Of a DNA stretch of 64,000 nucleotides, positions 51,775 through 59,329 are shown in pieces. The number at the start of each line of letters is the position of its first letter. The stretch's first letter is position 1. The stretch lies in NCBI RefSeq assembly GCF_020524285.1, contig NZ_JAIVKX010000011.1, forward strand, positions 184,761 to 248,760, read 5' to 3'. The DNA comes from Alloyangia pacifica. Its GTDB lineage: Bacteria; Pseudomonadota; Alphaproteobacteria; Rhodobacterales; Rhodobacteraceae. The translations under genes were made by a program, and so were the position numbers. Under the pieces are notes generated by a model. It ran no database searches, was not told the DNA's origin, and worked only from the letters and a program-made list of their open reading frames with translations.

Positions 51775-52704
51775 TCACTTCACCCAGTTGGCGTACCAGG
51801 CCTTGAACAGCTTGTACTGGCTTTCCGCAAAGGCCGCCTGCGCCGGCGACAGCGCGTCGGTCTCGTTGAAGTGCAGCGAGTATTCCGCATCGCCGTTCAG
51901 CACCATCAGGTACTTGTAGAAGAGCACCAGGTCGACGCCCTCGTCGAAGCGCGACAGCACCATCAGCGCCTCTTCCAGCTCCTTCGCCTTGGCCCGCGCC
52001 TCGGCATCCCCCGCCGCGGCGGCCTTGGCCAGCGACACGAGATGCAGAACCTCCTTGGGCAGCGCGTTGCCGATGCCGGTGATCGCGCCGGTGGCGCCGC
52101 AGTTGACGAAGCCGTGGACCACCTGCGTGTCGACACCGACCATCAGCGTCAGATCCGAGTTGCCCGAGGTGATGGTCTCGGCGGCATAGGACAGATCCTT
52201 CGCACCACCGAATTCCTTGAAGCCAATCAGGTTCGGATAGGACTGGCGGAGCTCGAAGAAGAGGTCGGCGCGGGTCGCGAAACCGTAGTAGGGGCTGTTG
52301 TAGATCACCGCGGGCAGATCCGCCGCCTCGAGGATCGCCGAGAAATGCGCCTTCTGCGCCGAGACCGAGGTGCCGCGCGAGAGCACGCGCGGGATCACCA
52401 TCAGGCCCTGCGCGCCGACTTCCTTGGCGTGGGCGGCGATGCGCACCGCCGACTTGGTGTTGATCGCCCCGGTGCCGACGATCGTCGGCACGCCCGCCTT
52501 CACCAGCGCCTCGACGCCCGCCATGCGTTGCTCATCGGTGAGCAGCGGCCAGTCGCCCATGGACCCGCAGTAGACGACGGCAGACATGCCCGCCTCGATC
52601 AGCTCCCGGCCCTTGCGGGCGAGCGCGTCGAAATCCGGCATCCGGTCCGCCGTGCAGGGGGTCATCAGGGCCGGGATGGTGCCGGTGAAGATACTGTCGC
52701 TCAT
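51775..52704 (-). CDS. DapA-family lyase, probable pyrroline-4-hydroxy-2-carboxylate deaminase
   Basis: This 309-residue TIM-barrel Schiff-base enzyme of the dihydrodipicolinate synthase/N-acetylneuraminate lyase family has Lys163 (NLIGFKEFGG) and Tyr135 (PAVIYNSPYYG). The second loop is GSMGDW instead of the GTTGE of true DapA, so it is not the lysine-pathway enzyme. Beside the hydroxyproline epimerase, the likely reaction is deamination of pyrroline-4-hydroxy-2-carboxylate to 2-oxoglutarate semialdehyde. It starts MSDSIFTGTIPAL with AAGGA upstream and leads the hydroxyproline genes. Confidence 0.88.
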   Translation of the reverse strand: MSDSIFTGTIPALMTPCTADRMPDFDALARKGRELIEAGMSAVVYCGSMGDWPLLTDEQRMAGVEALVKAGVPTIVGTGAINTKSAVRIAAHAKEVGAQGLMVIPRVLSRGTSVSAQKAHFSAILEAADLPAVIYNSPYYGFATRADLFFELRQSYPNLIGFKEFGGAKDLSYAAETITSGNSDLTLMVGVDTQVVHGFVNCGATGAITGIGNALPKEVLHLVSLAKAAAAGDAEARAKAKELEEALMVLSRFDEGVDLVLFYKYLMVLNGDAEYSLHFNETDALSPAQAAFAESQYKLFKAWYANWVK

Positions 52705-52815
52705 GCGCGTGTCCTTTTGAAGCTGCGGGCCGGACGGGTGCGGCCTTGTCTGGGACGGGAGCGAGGCTGTCGGCATCCCGTGCTGTATGCACCATGCCTA
52801 ACACCGGGCCGACGC

Positions 52816-52827
52816 TCTGTCGACAAA
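52816..52827. promoter_or_regulatory. GntR-type operator, one mismatch (TCTGTCGACAAA)
   Basis: This site differs by one base from the TTTGTCGACAAA palindromes at 49322 and 53701. It lies 112 bp before the deaminase-like gene, between that gene and the GntR stop. Its place suggests control of the hydroxyproline genes. Confidence 0.65.
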
Positions 52828-52900
52828 TAAAATTTAATGCTGCCGCGGAAGCCGTCATCGCACCGCAGGCGATGGCCAACCCCCGGTTTTTGCGCGGTTA

Positions 52901-53620
52901 TCAGAGCTGAATGCGCGGCGAGCTGCGATTGTCGGCGGAGATGTAGGAGCGAATCTGCCGCACGATCTGGTCGGCATGGGCGATCGCCAGGGCGTCGGAC
53001 CGCTCGACATCCCGCGCCACCATGGCGCTGATGATGTCCTCGTGTTCGGTCACGTACTGCCGCGGCAGGTTGTCATCGTAGGAGTGGTAGTAGAGCCGCA
53101 GGATGCGCCGCCCCTCGTCGAGCAGTCGCTTGAACAGCGCGGTGTAGTAGGGATTGCGCCCGGCCTCGGCGATCGCAACATGGAAATCCCGATTCGCCGC
53201 GATCATGCCAAGCACGTTGCGCTCCTCGACAAAGGCGGCGAACGTCGCCTGATGCGCCCGGATCGCCGGAATGTCCTCGGCGACATGGTTGCTCGCCGCC
53301 AGCCGCGCCGTCACCCGGTACATCAGAGTCAGCGCGTCGAAGAAGGCGCCCATCTGCAAGAAGTCGATGTTCGACACGATGGTCGTGCGGTTGGTCAGCG
53401 TGGTGATCAGACCATCGGCCGCAAGCCGTACCAGCGCCTCGCGGATCGGCGTCCGCGACATGGCGAACCGCTCCGAGAGCAGGGTCTCGTCGATCGGGCT
53501 GCCCGGCACGAGTTTCAGCTCGATGATCTCGTTGCGCAGGATTTCATACACGTGGGACACCCCCTCGCCGCGCTTGACGACCGTTGCTGCCGGATCCTGT
53601 TTCTGTGCTGCCTTGGCCAT
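52901..53620 (-). CDS. GntR-family (FadR-type) transcriptional regulator
   Basis: This 239-residue regulator has a winged-helix DNA-binding domain (VYEILRNEIIELKLVPGSPIDE, MSRTPIREALVRLAADGLI) and an all-helical FCD effector domain with metal-type residues (ANRDFHVAIAEAGRNP, TEHEDIISAMVARD). It lies between the hydroxyproline genes and the divergent amidohydrolase operon and is flanked by two of three TTTGTCGACAAA sites. Start is either 53620 or an ATG four codons upstream (53632); the difference is small. Confidence 0.93.
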   Translation of the reverse strand: MAKAAQKQDPAATVVKRGEGVSHVYEILRNEIIELKLVPGSPIDETLLSERFAMSRTPIREALVRLAADGLITTLTNRTTIVSNIDFLQMGAFFDALTLMYRVTARLAASNHVAEDIPAIRAHQATFAAFVEERNVLGMIAANRDFHVAIAEAGRNPYYTALFKRLLDEGRRILRLYYHSYDDNLPRQYVTEHEDIISAMVARDVERSDALAIAHADQIVRQIRSYISADNRSSPRIQL

Positions 53621-53700
53621 GCGTTCTCTCATGCTGGAATTTTGGTCAACGCATTCTGGATAATATTTGCATTCACGACTAGAGCGTCATGAATATTTTT

Positions 53701-53712
53701 TTTGTCGACAAA
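53701..53712. promoter_or_regulatory. GntR-type operator TTTGTCGACAAA
   Basis: This perfect 12-bp palindrome lies in the divergent region between the GntR gene and the amidohydrolase operon, in an AT-rich stretch. It can serve both autoregulation of GntR and control of the plus-strand operon. Confidence 0.8.
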
Positions 53713-53812
53713 CCAAATCCAGATTGCTACGCCTTCTGCATGACGCGGCGACAGCCCCTCCGGGCCCCGCCCCGGGGACATCCCCGAATTGGAACCGACC
53801 GAGGCCAAGACC

Positions 53813-55045
53813 ATGACTCCCGTAGCCTATCTGAACGCACGCATTCCCGATCTCGAGGCCGAGACTCTGGGCGCCCCGGTGACCGTGGTCACCTCGGGCG
53901 ACCGAATCCTGAGCATCGGCGGCGAGATCCCCGGGGACGCGACCCGCATCGACCTCGGCGGCAAGACCCTGATGCCCGGCCTGATCGACGCCCACTTCCA
54001 CGTGGTCGCCCATTCGCTCGATCTCTGGTCCAACGTCACCGCCCCCGACTCCCTGGCCGCGCTGCGCGCCGCGAAGATCATGGAGGGCCTGCTCGACCGA
54101 GGCTTCACCACCGTGCGCGACCTCGGCGGCGCCGACATCGGCCTCGTGCAGGGCGTCGAGGACGGGCTGATCGACGGCCCGGATCTGGTGATCTGCGGCA
54201 AGGGCCTGTCGATGACCGGCGGCCATACCGACCTGCGCGCCCGCACCGACGTGCGCCCGGACGCGATGGGCTGGCGGCTCGGCAACATGGGCGTGCTGGT
54301 CGACGGCGTCGACGAGGTGCGCCGGGCCTGCCGCAAGATGCTGAAGGAAGGCGCGAAGTTCATCAAGGTCATGGCCAACGGCGGCGTCGCCTCGCCCAAT
54401 GACCCGATCGACTCGATCCAGTACTCGCGCGCCGAGATCCTCGCGATGGTCGAGGAAGCCGAGAACGCGAACACCTACGTCTCGGCCCATGTCTACCACG
54501 ATGCCGCGATCCGCCGCTGCGTCGAGCTTGGCGTGAAGTCGCTCGAGCACTGCAACCTGATCACCCCGGAAACCGCGAAGATGGCCGCCGAGGCCGGCTG
54601 CTTCGCCGTGCCGACGCTGGTCGCCTACGAGGGGCTCAAGCTGGAAGGCGCGGCCCTCGGGTTGGGTGCGTCAGAACAGGCAAAGGTCGACATCGTCCGG
54701 GACAAGGGACTGGAATCGCTGGCCATCATGCGCGACGCGGGCCTGCCGATGGCCTTCGGCACCGATCTTCTGGGCGAGCTGCGGAAGTACGGCGGCATGG
54801 AGTTCGATCTGCTGGCCAAGGTGCTGACTCCGGCCGAGATCCTGCGCTCGGTCACCGAGGTCGGCGCGCTCGCCTGCCGCAAGCAGGGCGAGATCGGCGT
54901 CATCGCCGAGGGCGCGCGCGCGGATTTCATCGTCGTCGAGGGCGACCCCTTCGATGACATCACCCTGCTCGGCCGGCCCGAGCAGCACCTGCGCATGGTC
55001 GTCAAGTCAGGCCGCGTCGCCCGCGAAGCGATGGGAGCGGCGTGA
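53813..55045 (+). CDS. COG1228-type amidohydrolase (possible prolidase)
   Basis: This 410-residue amidohydrolase has a full binuclear metal site: HFH (His61, His63), Lys185 (FIKVMANGG, carboxylated-lysine position), His226 (SAHVYHD), His246 (SLEHCN) and Asp318 (FGTDLLG). COG1228 members include characterised L-Xaa-L-Pro/Xaa-Hyp dipeptidases as well as imidazolonepropionase-like enzymes. Near hydroxyproline genes and behind the GntR-type operator, a prolidase role is attractive but unproven. ATG 53813 is preferred over a TTG at 53789. It overlaps the GAF gene. Confidence 0.88.
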   Translation: MTPVAYLNARIPDLEAETLGAPVTVVTSGDRILSIGGEIPGDATRIDLGGKTLMPGLIDAHFHVVAHSLDLWSNVTAPDSLAALRAAKIMEGLLDRGFTTVRDLGGADIGLVQGVEDGLIDGPDLVICGKGLSMTGGHTDLRARTDVRPDAMGWRLGNMGVLVDGVDEVRRACRKMLKEGAKFIKVMANGGVASPNDPIDSIQYSRAEILAMVEEAENANTYVSAHVYHDAAIRRCVELGVKSLEHCNLITPETAKMAAEAGCFAVPTLVAYEGLKLEGAALGLGASEQAKVDIVRDKGLESLAIMRDAGLPMAFGTDLLGELRKYGGMEFDLLAKVLTPAEILRSVTEVGALACRKQGEIGVIAEGARADFIVVEGDPFDDITLLGRPEQHLRMVVKSGRVAREAMGAA

Positions 55046-55593
55046 TGGCCTATGATCCGGCGAAACTCGCCGCGCTTGTCGCCGGCCCCGATGCCGCCCG
55101 CGCGGTCTTTGCCTATCTGATCGAGGGGCTCAACCGCGACATCGGCAAGGGGCTGACCACGGCCTCGGTCTACGACCTCGACGAGATGCGCTCGCGCCGG
55201 GTCTTCTCGGAGGATCTCGACGCCTACCCGGCCGGCAATTTCAAGCTGCTTGAGAAGAACCGCTATTACGACACGGTGATCGCCGGCAGCACGCATTTCA
55301 GCTCGACCACGATCGAGGAGATCGCCGAGGTCTTCTTCGATTGGGAGAAGATCCGCGACCTCGGCTTCGAGTCCAATATGAACCTGCCGGCGGTCGCCTC
55401 GGGCCGGGTCATCGGCACGGTCAACCTGCTGGGACCAAAAGGACATTTCACCCCCGACAGGGTCGCGCGCGTCTTGCAATGGCAGCCGGTCGCCACCGCT
55501 GCCTTCCTGCTGCTCTTCCTGCAGGGGATCGAGACCGCAACCTTCCTCCCCGGCGACGCTCCCCTTGGCGCCGGCTACGAGGGCATCGGCTGA
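55045..55593 (+). CDS. GAF-domain protein (60-kb unit)
   Basis: This 182-residue single GAF domain is related to the one at 48.1 kb: TTIEEIAEVFFDWEKIRDLGFESNMNLPAVASGRVIGTVNLLGPKGHFTPDRVA carries the same ES-x2-NLP, GRV-x-GT-x-N, GH-x-TP-x-RV pattern. The start overlaps the amidohydrolase stop (TGATG). As in the 46-kb unit, it is in the same operon as HyuA-HyuB, although here a transporter lies between. A ligand-binding or accessory subunit role is inferred. Confidence 0.83.
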   Translation: MAYDPAKLAALVAGPDAARAVFAYLIEGLNRDIGKGLTTASVYDLDEMRSRRVFSEDLDAYPAGNFKLLEKNRYYDTVIAGSTHFSSTTIEEIAEVFFDWEKIRDLGFESNMNLPAVASGRVIGTVNLLGPKGHFTPDRVARVLQWQPVATAAFLLLFLQGIETATFLPGDAPLGAGYEGIG

Positions 55594-55693
55594 CGGGCCG
55601 CGCGCCCGCGACGCCGCTCTCCCCTGGCGCCGGCCGCTCCCGCGGCGGCAGGGGCAATACCAAAGAAAACCTCTTCCAACACGGAGATTTCCG

Positions 55694-56683
55694 ATGAACC
55701 TCCCCTTCAAGACTGCCCTTCTGTGCAGCGCCATCGCGGCGCCGGTCACAGCCATGGCCGACGATCTGAACATCGCCTTCCTCGCCGCCTCGAGCCAGAA
55801 CGGCTTCAACCAGGCGATCTTTGCCGGGATCGAGGAAGCCGCCGCCAAGTATGACGACGTCAACGTCGAGATCTTCGACGGCGAATTCTCGGCCACCACC
55901 CAGTTCAGCCAGGTCGAGGACCTGACCGCCGGGGGCCGCTTCGATGCGATCATCGTGACCCCGAACGACACCGTCGGCATCGCCACGGCGCTCGAGGACG
56001 CGATCGCCCAGGGTGTCGAGGTCGCCGCCACGCTGTTCCCGATCGGCCCCGAGCTGACCAACATGGAGCCGCAGGTCGAGGGGCTGACCGTCACCGTCGC
56101 CTCCGACCCCAGCATCGGCGCTCGCAAGCAGGCCGAGGCCGTCGCCGCCTATTGCGAGGACAAGGATCCGTGCAAGGTCGCCGTGCTGATCGGCCAGCTG
56201 ATCTACCCCTTCGACAACCTGCGCAACGACACCTACAAGGCCGTCTTCGCCGATCACCCGAACATCGAGATCGTCGCCACCGGCGAGGGCAACTACAGCC
56301 CCGAGACCTCGATGGTCGCGATGCAGGACATCCTGCAGTCCAACCCCGACATCAACGTCGTCCTGGCCAATGCCGACCAGCACCTGATGGGGGCCGAAGT
56401 GGCGCTCGCGGACGCCGGGATCGATATTTCCTCGATCTACACGATCGGCGGCGGCCTCAACCAGATCACCGTAGACGGCATCCGCGCCGGCACCTTCAGC
56501 GCCACGCTCGCGCAGTTCCCGCATTCGATGGGCATGGCGGCGCTCGATACGATGGTGACCTCGCTGAAGGGCGAGGAGGTGCCGAACTGGATCGACGAGT
56601 TCTCGCTGCGCGACATGCCGGCGGTGGTCGACAAGGACTGGCTCGACGCCCATCCCGACTTCGAGGCCGAGTGGCAGGGCTGA
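55694..56683 (+). CDS. Sugar-type periplasmic binding protein (Peripla_BP_4)
   Basis: This 329-residue binding protein has a signal peptide of about 22 residues (MNLPFKTALLCSAIAAPVTAMA). Landmarks are NIAFLAASSQNGFNQAIFAGIEE, GGRFDAIIVTPNDTVGI and DINVVLANADQHLMGAE. It is the ligand-binding part of a ribose-type importer whose ATPase and permease genes follow. GGAG lies 7 bp before the ATG. The ligand is unknown, and given the neighbours it need not be a sugar. Confidence 0.92.
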   Translation: MNLPFKTALLCSAIAAPVTAMADDLNIAFLAASSQNGFNQAIFAGIEEAAAKYDDVNVEIFDGEFSATTQFSQVEDLTAGGRFDAIIVTPNDTVGIATALEDAIAQGVEVAATLFPIGPELTNMEPQVEGLTVTVASDPSIGARKQAEAVAAYCEDKDPCKVAVLIGQLIYPFDNLRNDTYKAVFADHPNIEIVATGEGNYSPETSMVAMQDILQSNPDINVVLANADQHLMGAEVALADAGIDISSIYTIGGGLNQITVDGIRAGTFSATLAQFPHSMGMAALDTMVTSLKGEEVPNWIDEFSLRDMPAVVDKDWLDAHPDFEAEWQG

Positions 56684-56730
56684 TCCGCCCAGTGCCGGCC
56701 CGCGCTTTCGGCGCGGCCCGCCTCCCGGCG

Positions 56731-56756
56731 CCGGGACGGGGATCGCACCGTCCCGG
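56731..56756 (+). terminator. Hairpin after the binding-protein gene
   Basis: A 9-bp perfect stem (CCGGGACGG / CCGTCCCGG) with an 8-nt loop lies about 50 bp after the binding-protein stop and before the ATPase gene. It may raise binding-protein levels relative to downstream genes. Confidence 0.55.
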
Positions 56757-56787
56757 CCCCTCTCCTTTGACTCCTGAAAGGTAGGCT

Positions 56788-58326
56788 ATGACCGGCAAGG
56801 GACCCGCCGTCCGCCTGCGTGCCGTGGCCAAGAGCTTTGGCGACACGCGCATCCTCGACGACATCACGATCGACTTTCGCGCGGGCTCCGTGCACGCGCT
56901 GGTCGGCGAGAACGGTGCCGGCAAGTCGAGCGTCGGCAAGATCGTCGGCGGCTACTACTCGGCGGACGAGGGAAGCGTCGAGGTCTTCGGCAAGCCCGTG
57001 ACCCGCTTCTCGCCCCGCGAGGCGCTTGGCCGCGGCATCGCGATGATCCACCAGGAACTGCAGCTGGTGCCGGAGCTCACGGTTCTGCAGAACGTCTTCC
57101 TCGGGCTCGAAAGCAACACCGCCGGGTTTCTCGGGCGGGGCGACCTGGCGCGGTTCGAGACCCTCGAACAGACCTGCGCCTTCGGCCTCGATCCGCACGC
57201 CAAGGTCGCCGACATGCGCATCGCGGAGCGGCAGAAGGTCGAGATCATGCGCGCGGTCGCCCGCGAGGCGCGGGTCATCATCATGGACGAGCCCACATCC
57301 TCGCTGACCGAGGACGAGGCCGAGCGCTTGCACCAGCTCATTGCCCGGCTCAAGGCGCGGGGCGTGACGGTGATCTACGTCAGCCATTTCCTCGACCATA
57401 TCCTGGCAACCTGCGACCGCGTCACCATCATGCGGGACGGCCGGGTGATCCGCACCGACGACATTGCCGGCGAGACCAAGCAGAGCCTCGTCGATTCCAT
57501 GCTGGGACAGGCCTCGGACATCAGCTGGCCCGAACTTCCGGCCGCGCCGGCGCGGCACATCGCCAGCGTCGTGCAGATGGAAAACGTCGCCACCGAGACC
57601 GGCCTGAGGGACATCTCGCTGCAGGTCCGCCCCGGCGAGATCGTCGGGCTGATCGGGCTTGTCGGCTCGGGCCGCTCGGAGGTGGCGCGCGCGCTCTTCG
57701 GGGCGGACCGGATCACCGAAGGCACCTATTCGATCATGGGGGTGCAGCAGAACAGCCGGCTCAATGTCACCCGCGCCGTGGCGCAGGGCATTGCCCTCGT
57801 GCCCGAGGACCGCCGCAAGCAGGGCCTGGTGCTGACCCAGACCACCCGGCCCAACGTGTCGCTGGCCTCGCTCGGCAAGATCTCCCGCTTCGGCTTCATC
57901 AACCCCCGCAAGGAGCGCCGACGCACCGCCGAGATGATCGACCACTTCGGCATCGTCCCCGGCAAGATCGACGGCGAGGTCGCCTTCTACTCGGGCGGCA
58001 ACCAGCAGAAGGTGCTGCTCTCGAAGTGGGCGGTGGAAAAGCCGCGCCTGCTGATCCTCGACGAGCCGAGCCGCGGCGTCGACATCGGCGCCCGCCAGCG
58101 GATCCACGAGTTCATCATCGAGATGGCCGCCTCCGGCGTTGGCGTGCTGCTCATCTCTTCCGAGCTGGAAGAGGTCATCAACCTATCCCATCGCGGCTAC
58201 CTGATGAGCGAAGGCCAGATCTTCGCGGAGGTCGACTGCCGCCAACTCACCGTCGAGACGGCGCTGAACCGGATATTCCGGCAGCAAGGCGCCGCGGCTC
58301 GCACCAAGGAGGTTTCCCCGCAATGA
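56788..58326 (+). CDS. ABC transporter ATPase, two-domain RbsA/MglA type
   Basis: This 512-residue tandem ATPase has a first domain with Walker A GENGAGKS (40-47), RIAERQKVEIMRAV as its ABC signature region and IIMDEPTSSL; the second domain has the degenerate Walker A GLVGSGRSEV (about residue 289), YSGGNQQKVLLSKW and LLILDEPSRGVDIGA. This is the usual RbsA design. It pairs with the permease whose start it overlaps by 4 bp. Confidence 0.94.
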   Translation: MTGKGPAVRLRAVAKSFGDTRILDDITIDFRAGSVHALVGENGAGKSSVGKIVGGYYSADEGSVEVFGKPVTRFSPREALGRGIAMIHQELQLVPELTVLQNVFLGLESNTAGFLGRGDLARFETLEQTCAFGLDPHAKVADMRIAERQKVEIMRAVAREARVIIMDEPTSSLTEDEAERLHQLIARLKARGVTVIYVSHFLDHILATCDRVTIMRDGRVIRTDDIAGETKQSLVDSMLGQASDISWPELPAAPARHIASVVQMENVATETGLRDISLQVRPGEIVGLIGLVGSGRSEVARALFGADRITEGTYSIMGVQQNSRLNVTRAVAQGIALVPEDRRKQGLVLTQTTRPNVSLASLGKISRFGFINPRKERRRTAEMIDHFGIVPGKIDGEVAFYSGGNQQKVLLSKWAVEKPRLLILDEPSRGVDIGARQRIHEFIIEMAASGVGVLLISSELEEVINLSHRGYLMSEGQIFAEVDCRQLTVETALNRIFRQQGAAARTKEVSPQ

Positions 58327-59300
58327 GCGTTGTCCAAAACTCGCCCGGCTCGGCGCCGCGGCGCTTCTCGGTCTCGCCCGGCGATTTCGCCCGCGACTAC
58401 GGCGTTCTGGTGATCATCGCCCTGCTTCTGGTCGGGCTGAGCCTCATCTCCGACAGCTTCCTGACCGCCCGCAACCTGCTCAACATCCTCAACCAATCGG
58501 CGCCGCTGGCGATCATCGCCTGCGCGCTGACGCTGGTGATCATCGGCGGCGGCTTCGACCTGTCCACAGGCGCCATCTTCGGCGTCGCCTCGGTCTCGGC
58601 CGGGTGGATCGCGATCAACGTGGACCCCTATCTCGCCATCCTCACCGGGCCGCTGATCGGGCTCCTGCTGGGCTGCATCAACGGGGTGATCATCACCGGC
58701 TTCGGCGTGCATTCCTTCCTCGTGACGCTGGCCACGAGCCTCGTCTACCGCGGTGTCGCCATCCTGATCACCGGCGGCTCGCTGATCCCCGTGCGGATCG
58801 CCGAGTTCTCCTGGGTCGGCCGGGGCCGCATCGGCATGGTCAACGTCGCGGTGATCCTGTTCCTGCTGTTCATGGTCGTGATGATGGTGGTGCTCAACCG
58901 CACAACCTTCGGCCGCCGGGTCTTTGCCGTAGGCGGCAACGAGGAGGCGGCGCTGCTCTCGGGCATCCGCACCAACATGGTCAAGATCGCCACATTCTCG
59001 CTGTCGGGCATGGCGGCGGGGCTTGCCGGGGTCATCGCGGTCTCGCGCATCTCGATGGCCGAGCCGCAGGCCGGCACCGGGATGGAGTTCGAGGCGATCG
59101 CGGCGGTGATCCTCGGCGGCACCTCGATCATGGGCGGCGCCGGGGCGATCTGGCGCTCGGTGGCCGGTGTGCTGCTGATGGCGCTGATCAACAACGGCTT
59201 CAACATCCTCAACGTGAACCCCTTCTTCAAGGACCTCACCACCGGCGTGATCATCGTGGTCGCGGTGGCGCTCGCGGCGTCCGGCGGCAAACGCCGCTGA
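58323..59300 (+). CDS. ABC transporter permease, ribose (CUT2) type
   Basis: This 325-residue permease has a long cytoplasmic N-terminus, then membrane segments. Landmarks are GGGFDLSTGAIFGVAS (the GIDLSVG-like site) and LGGTSIMGGAGAIWRSVAG. With the preceding ATPase and binding protein it forms a complete importer, and HyuA follows 29 bp later. The transported compound is probably the source of the HyuAB substrate. Confidence 0.94.
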   Translation: MSVVQNSPGSAPRRFSVSPGDFARDYGVLVIIALLLVGLSLISDSFLTARNLLNILNQSAPLAIIACALTLVIIGGGFDLSTGAIFGVASVSAGWIAINVDPYLAILTGPLIGLLLGCINGVIITGFGVHSFLVTLATSLVYRGVAILITGGSLIPVRIAEFSWVGRGRIGMVNVAVILFLLFMVVMMVVLNRTTFGRRVFAVGGNEEAALLSGIRTNMVKIATFSLSGMAAGLAGVIAVSRISMAEPQAGTGMEFEAIAAVILGGTSIMGGAGAIWRSVAGVLLMALINNGFNILNVNPFFKDLTTGVIIVVAVALAASGGKRR

Positions 59301-59329
59301 GCCGAAGCTTTCAAGAACAGAGACATGCA

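Noticed and set aside
51775..52704. Calling the DapA-family gene a lysine-pathway dihydrodipicolinate synthase
   Set aside because: The GTTGE motif is replaced by GSMGDW and all neighbours are hydroxyproline-catabolic, so a deaminase/lyase is more likely.
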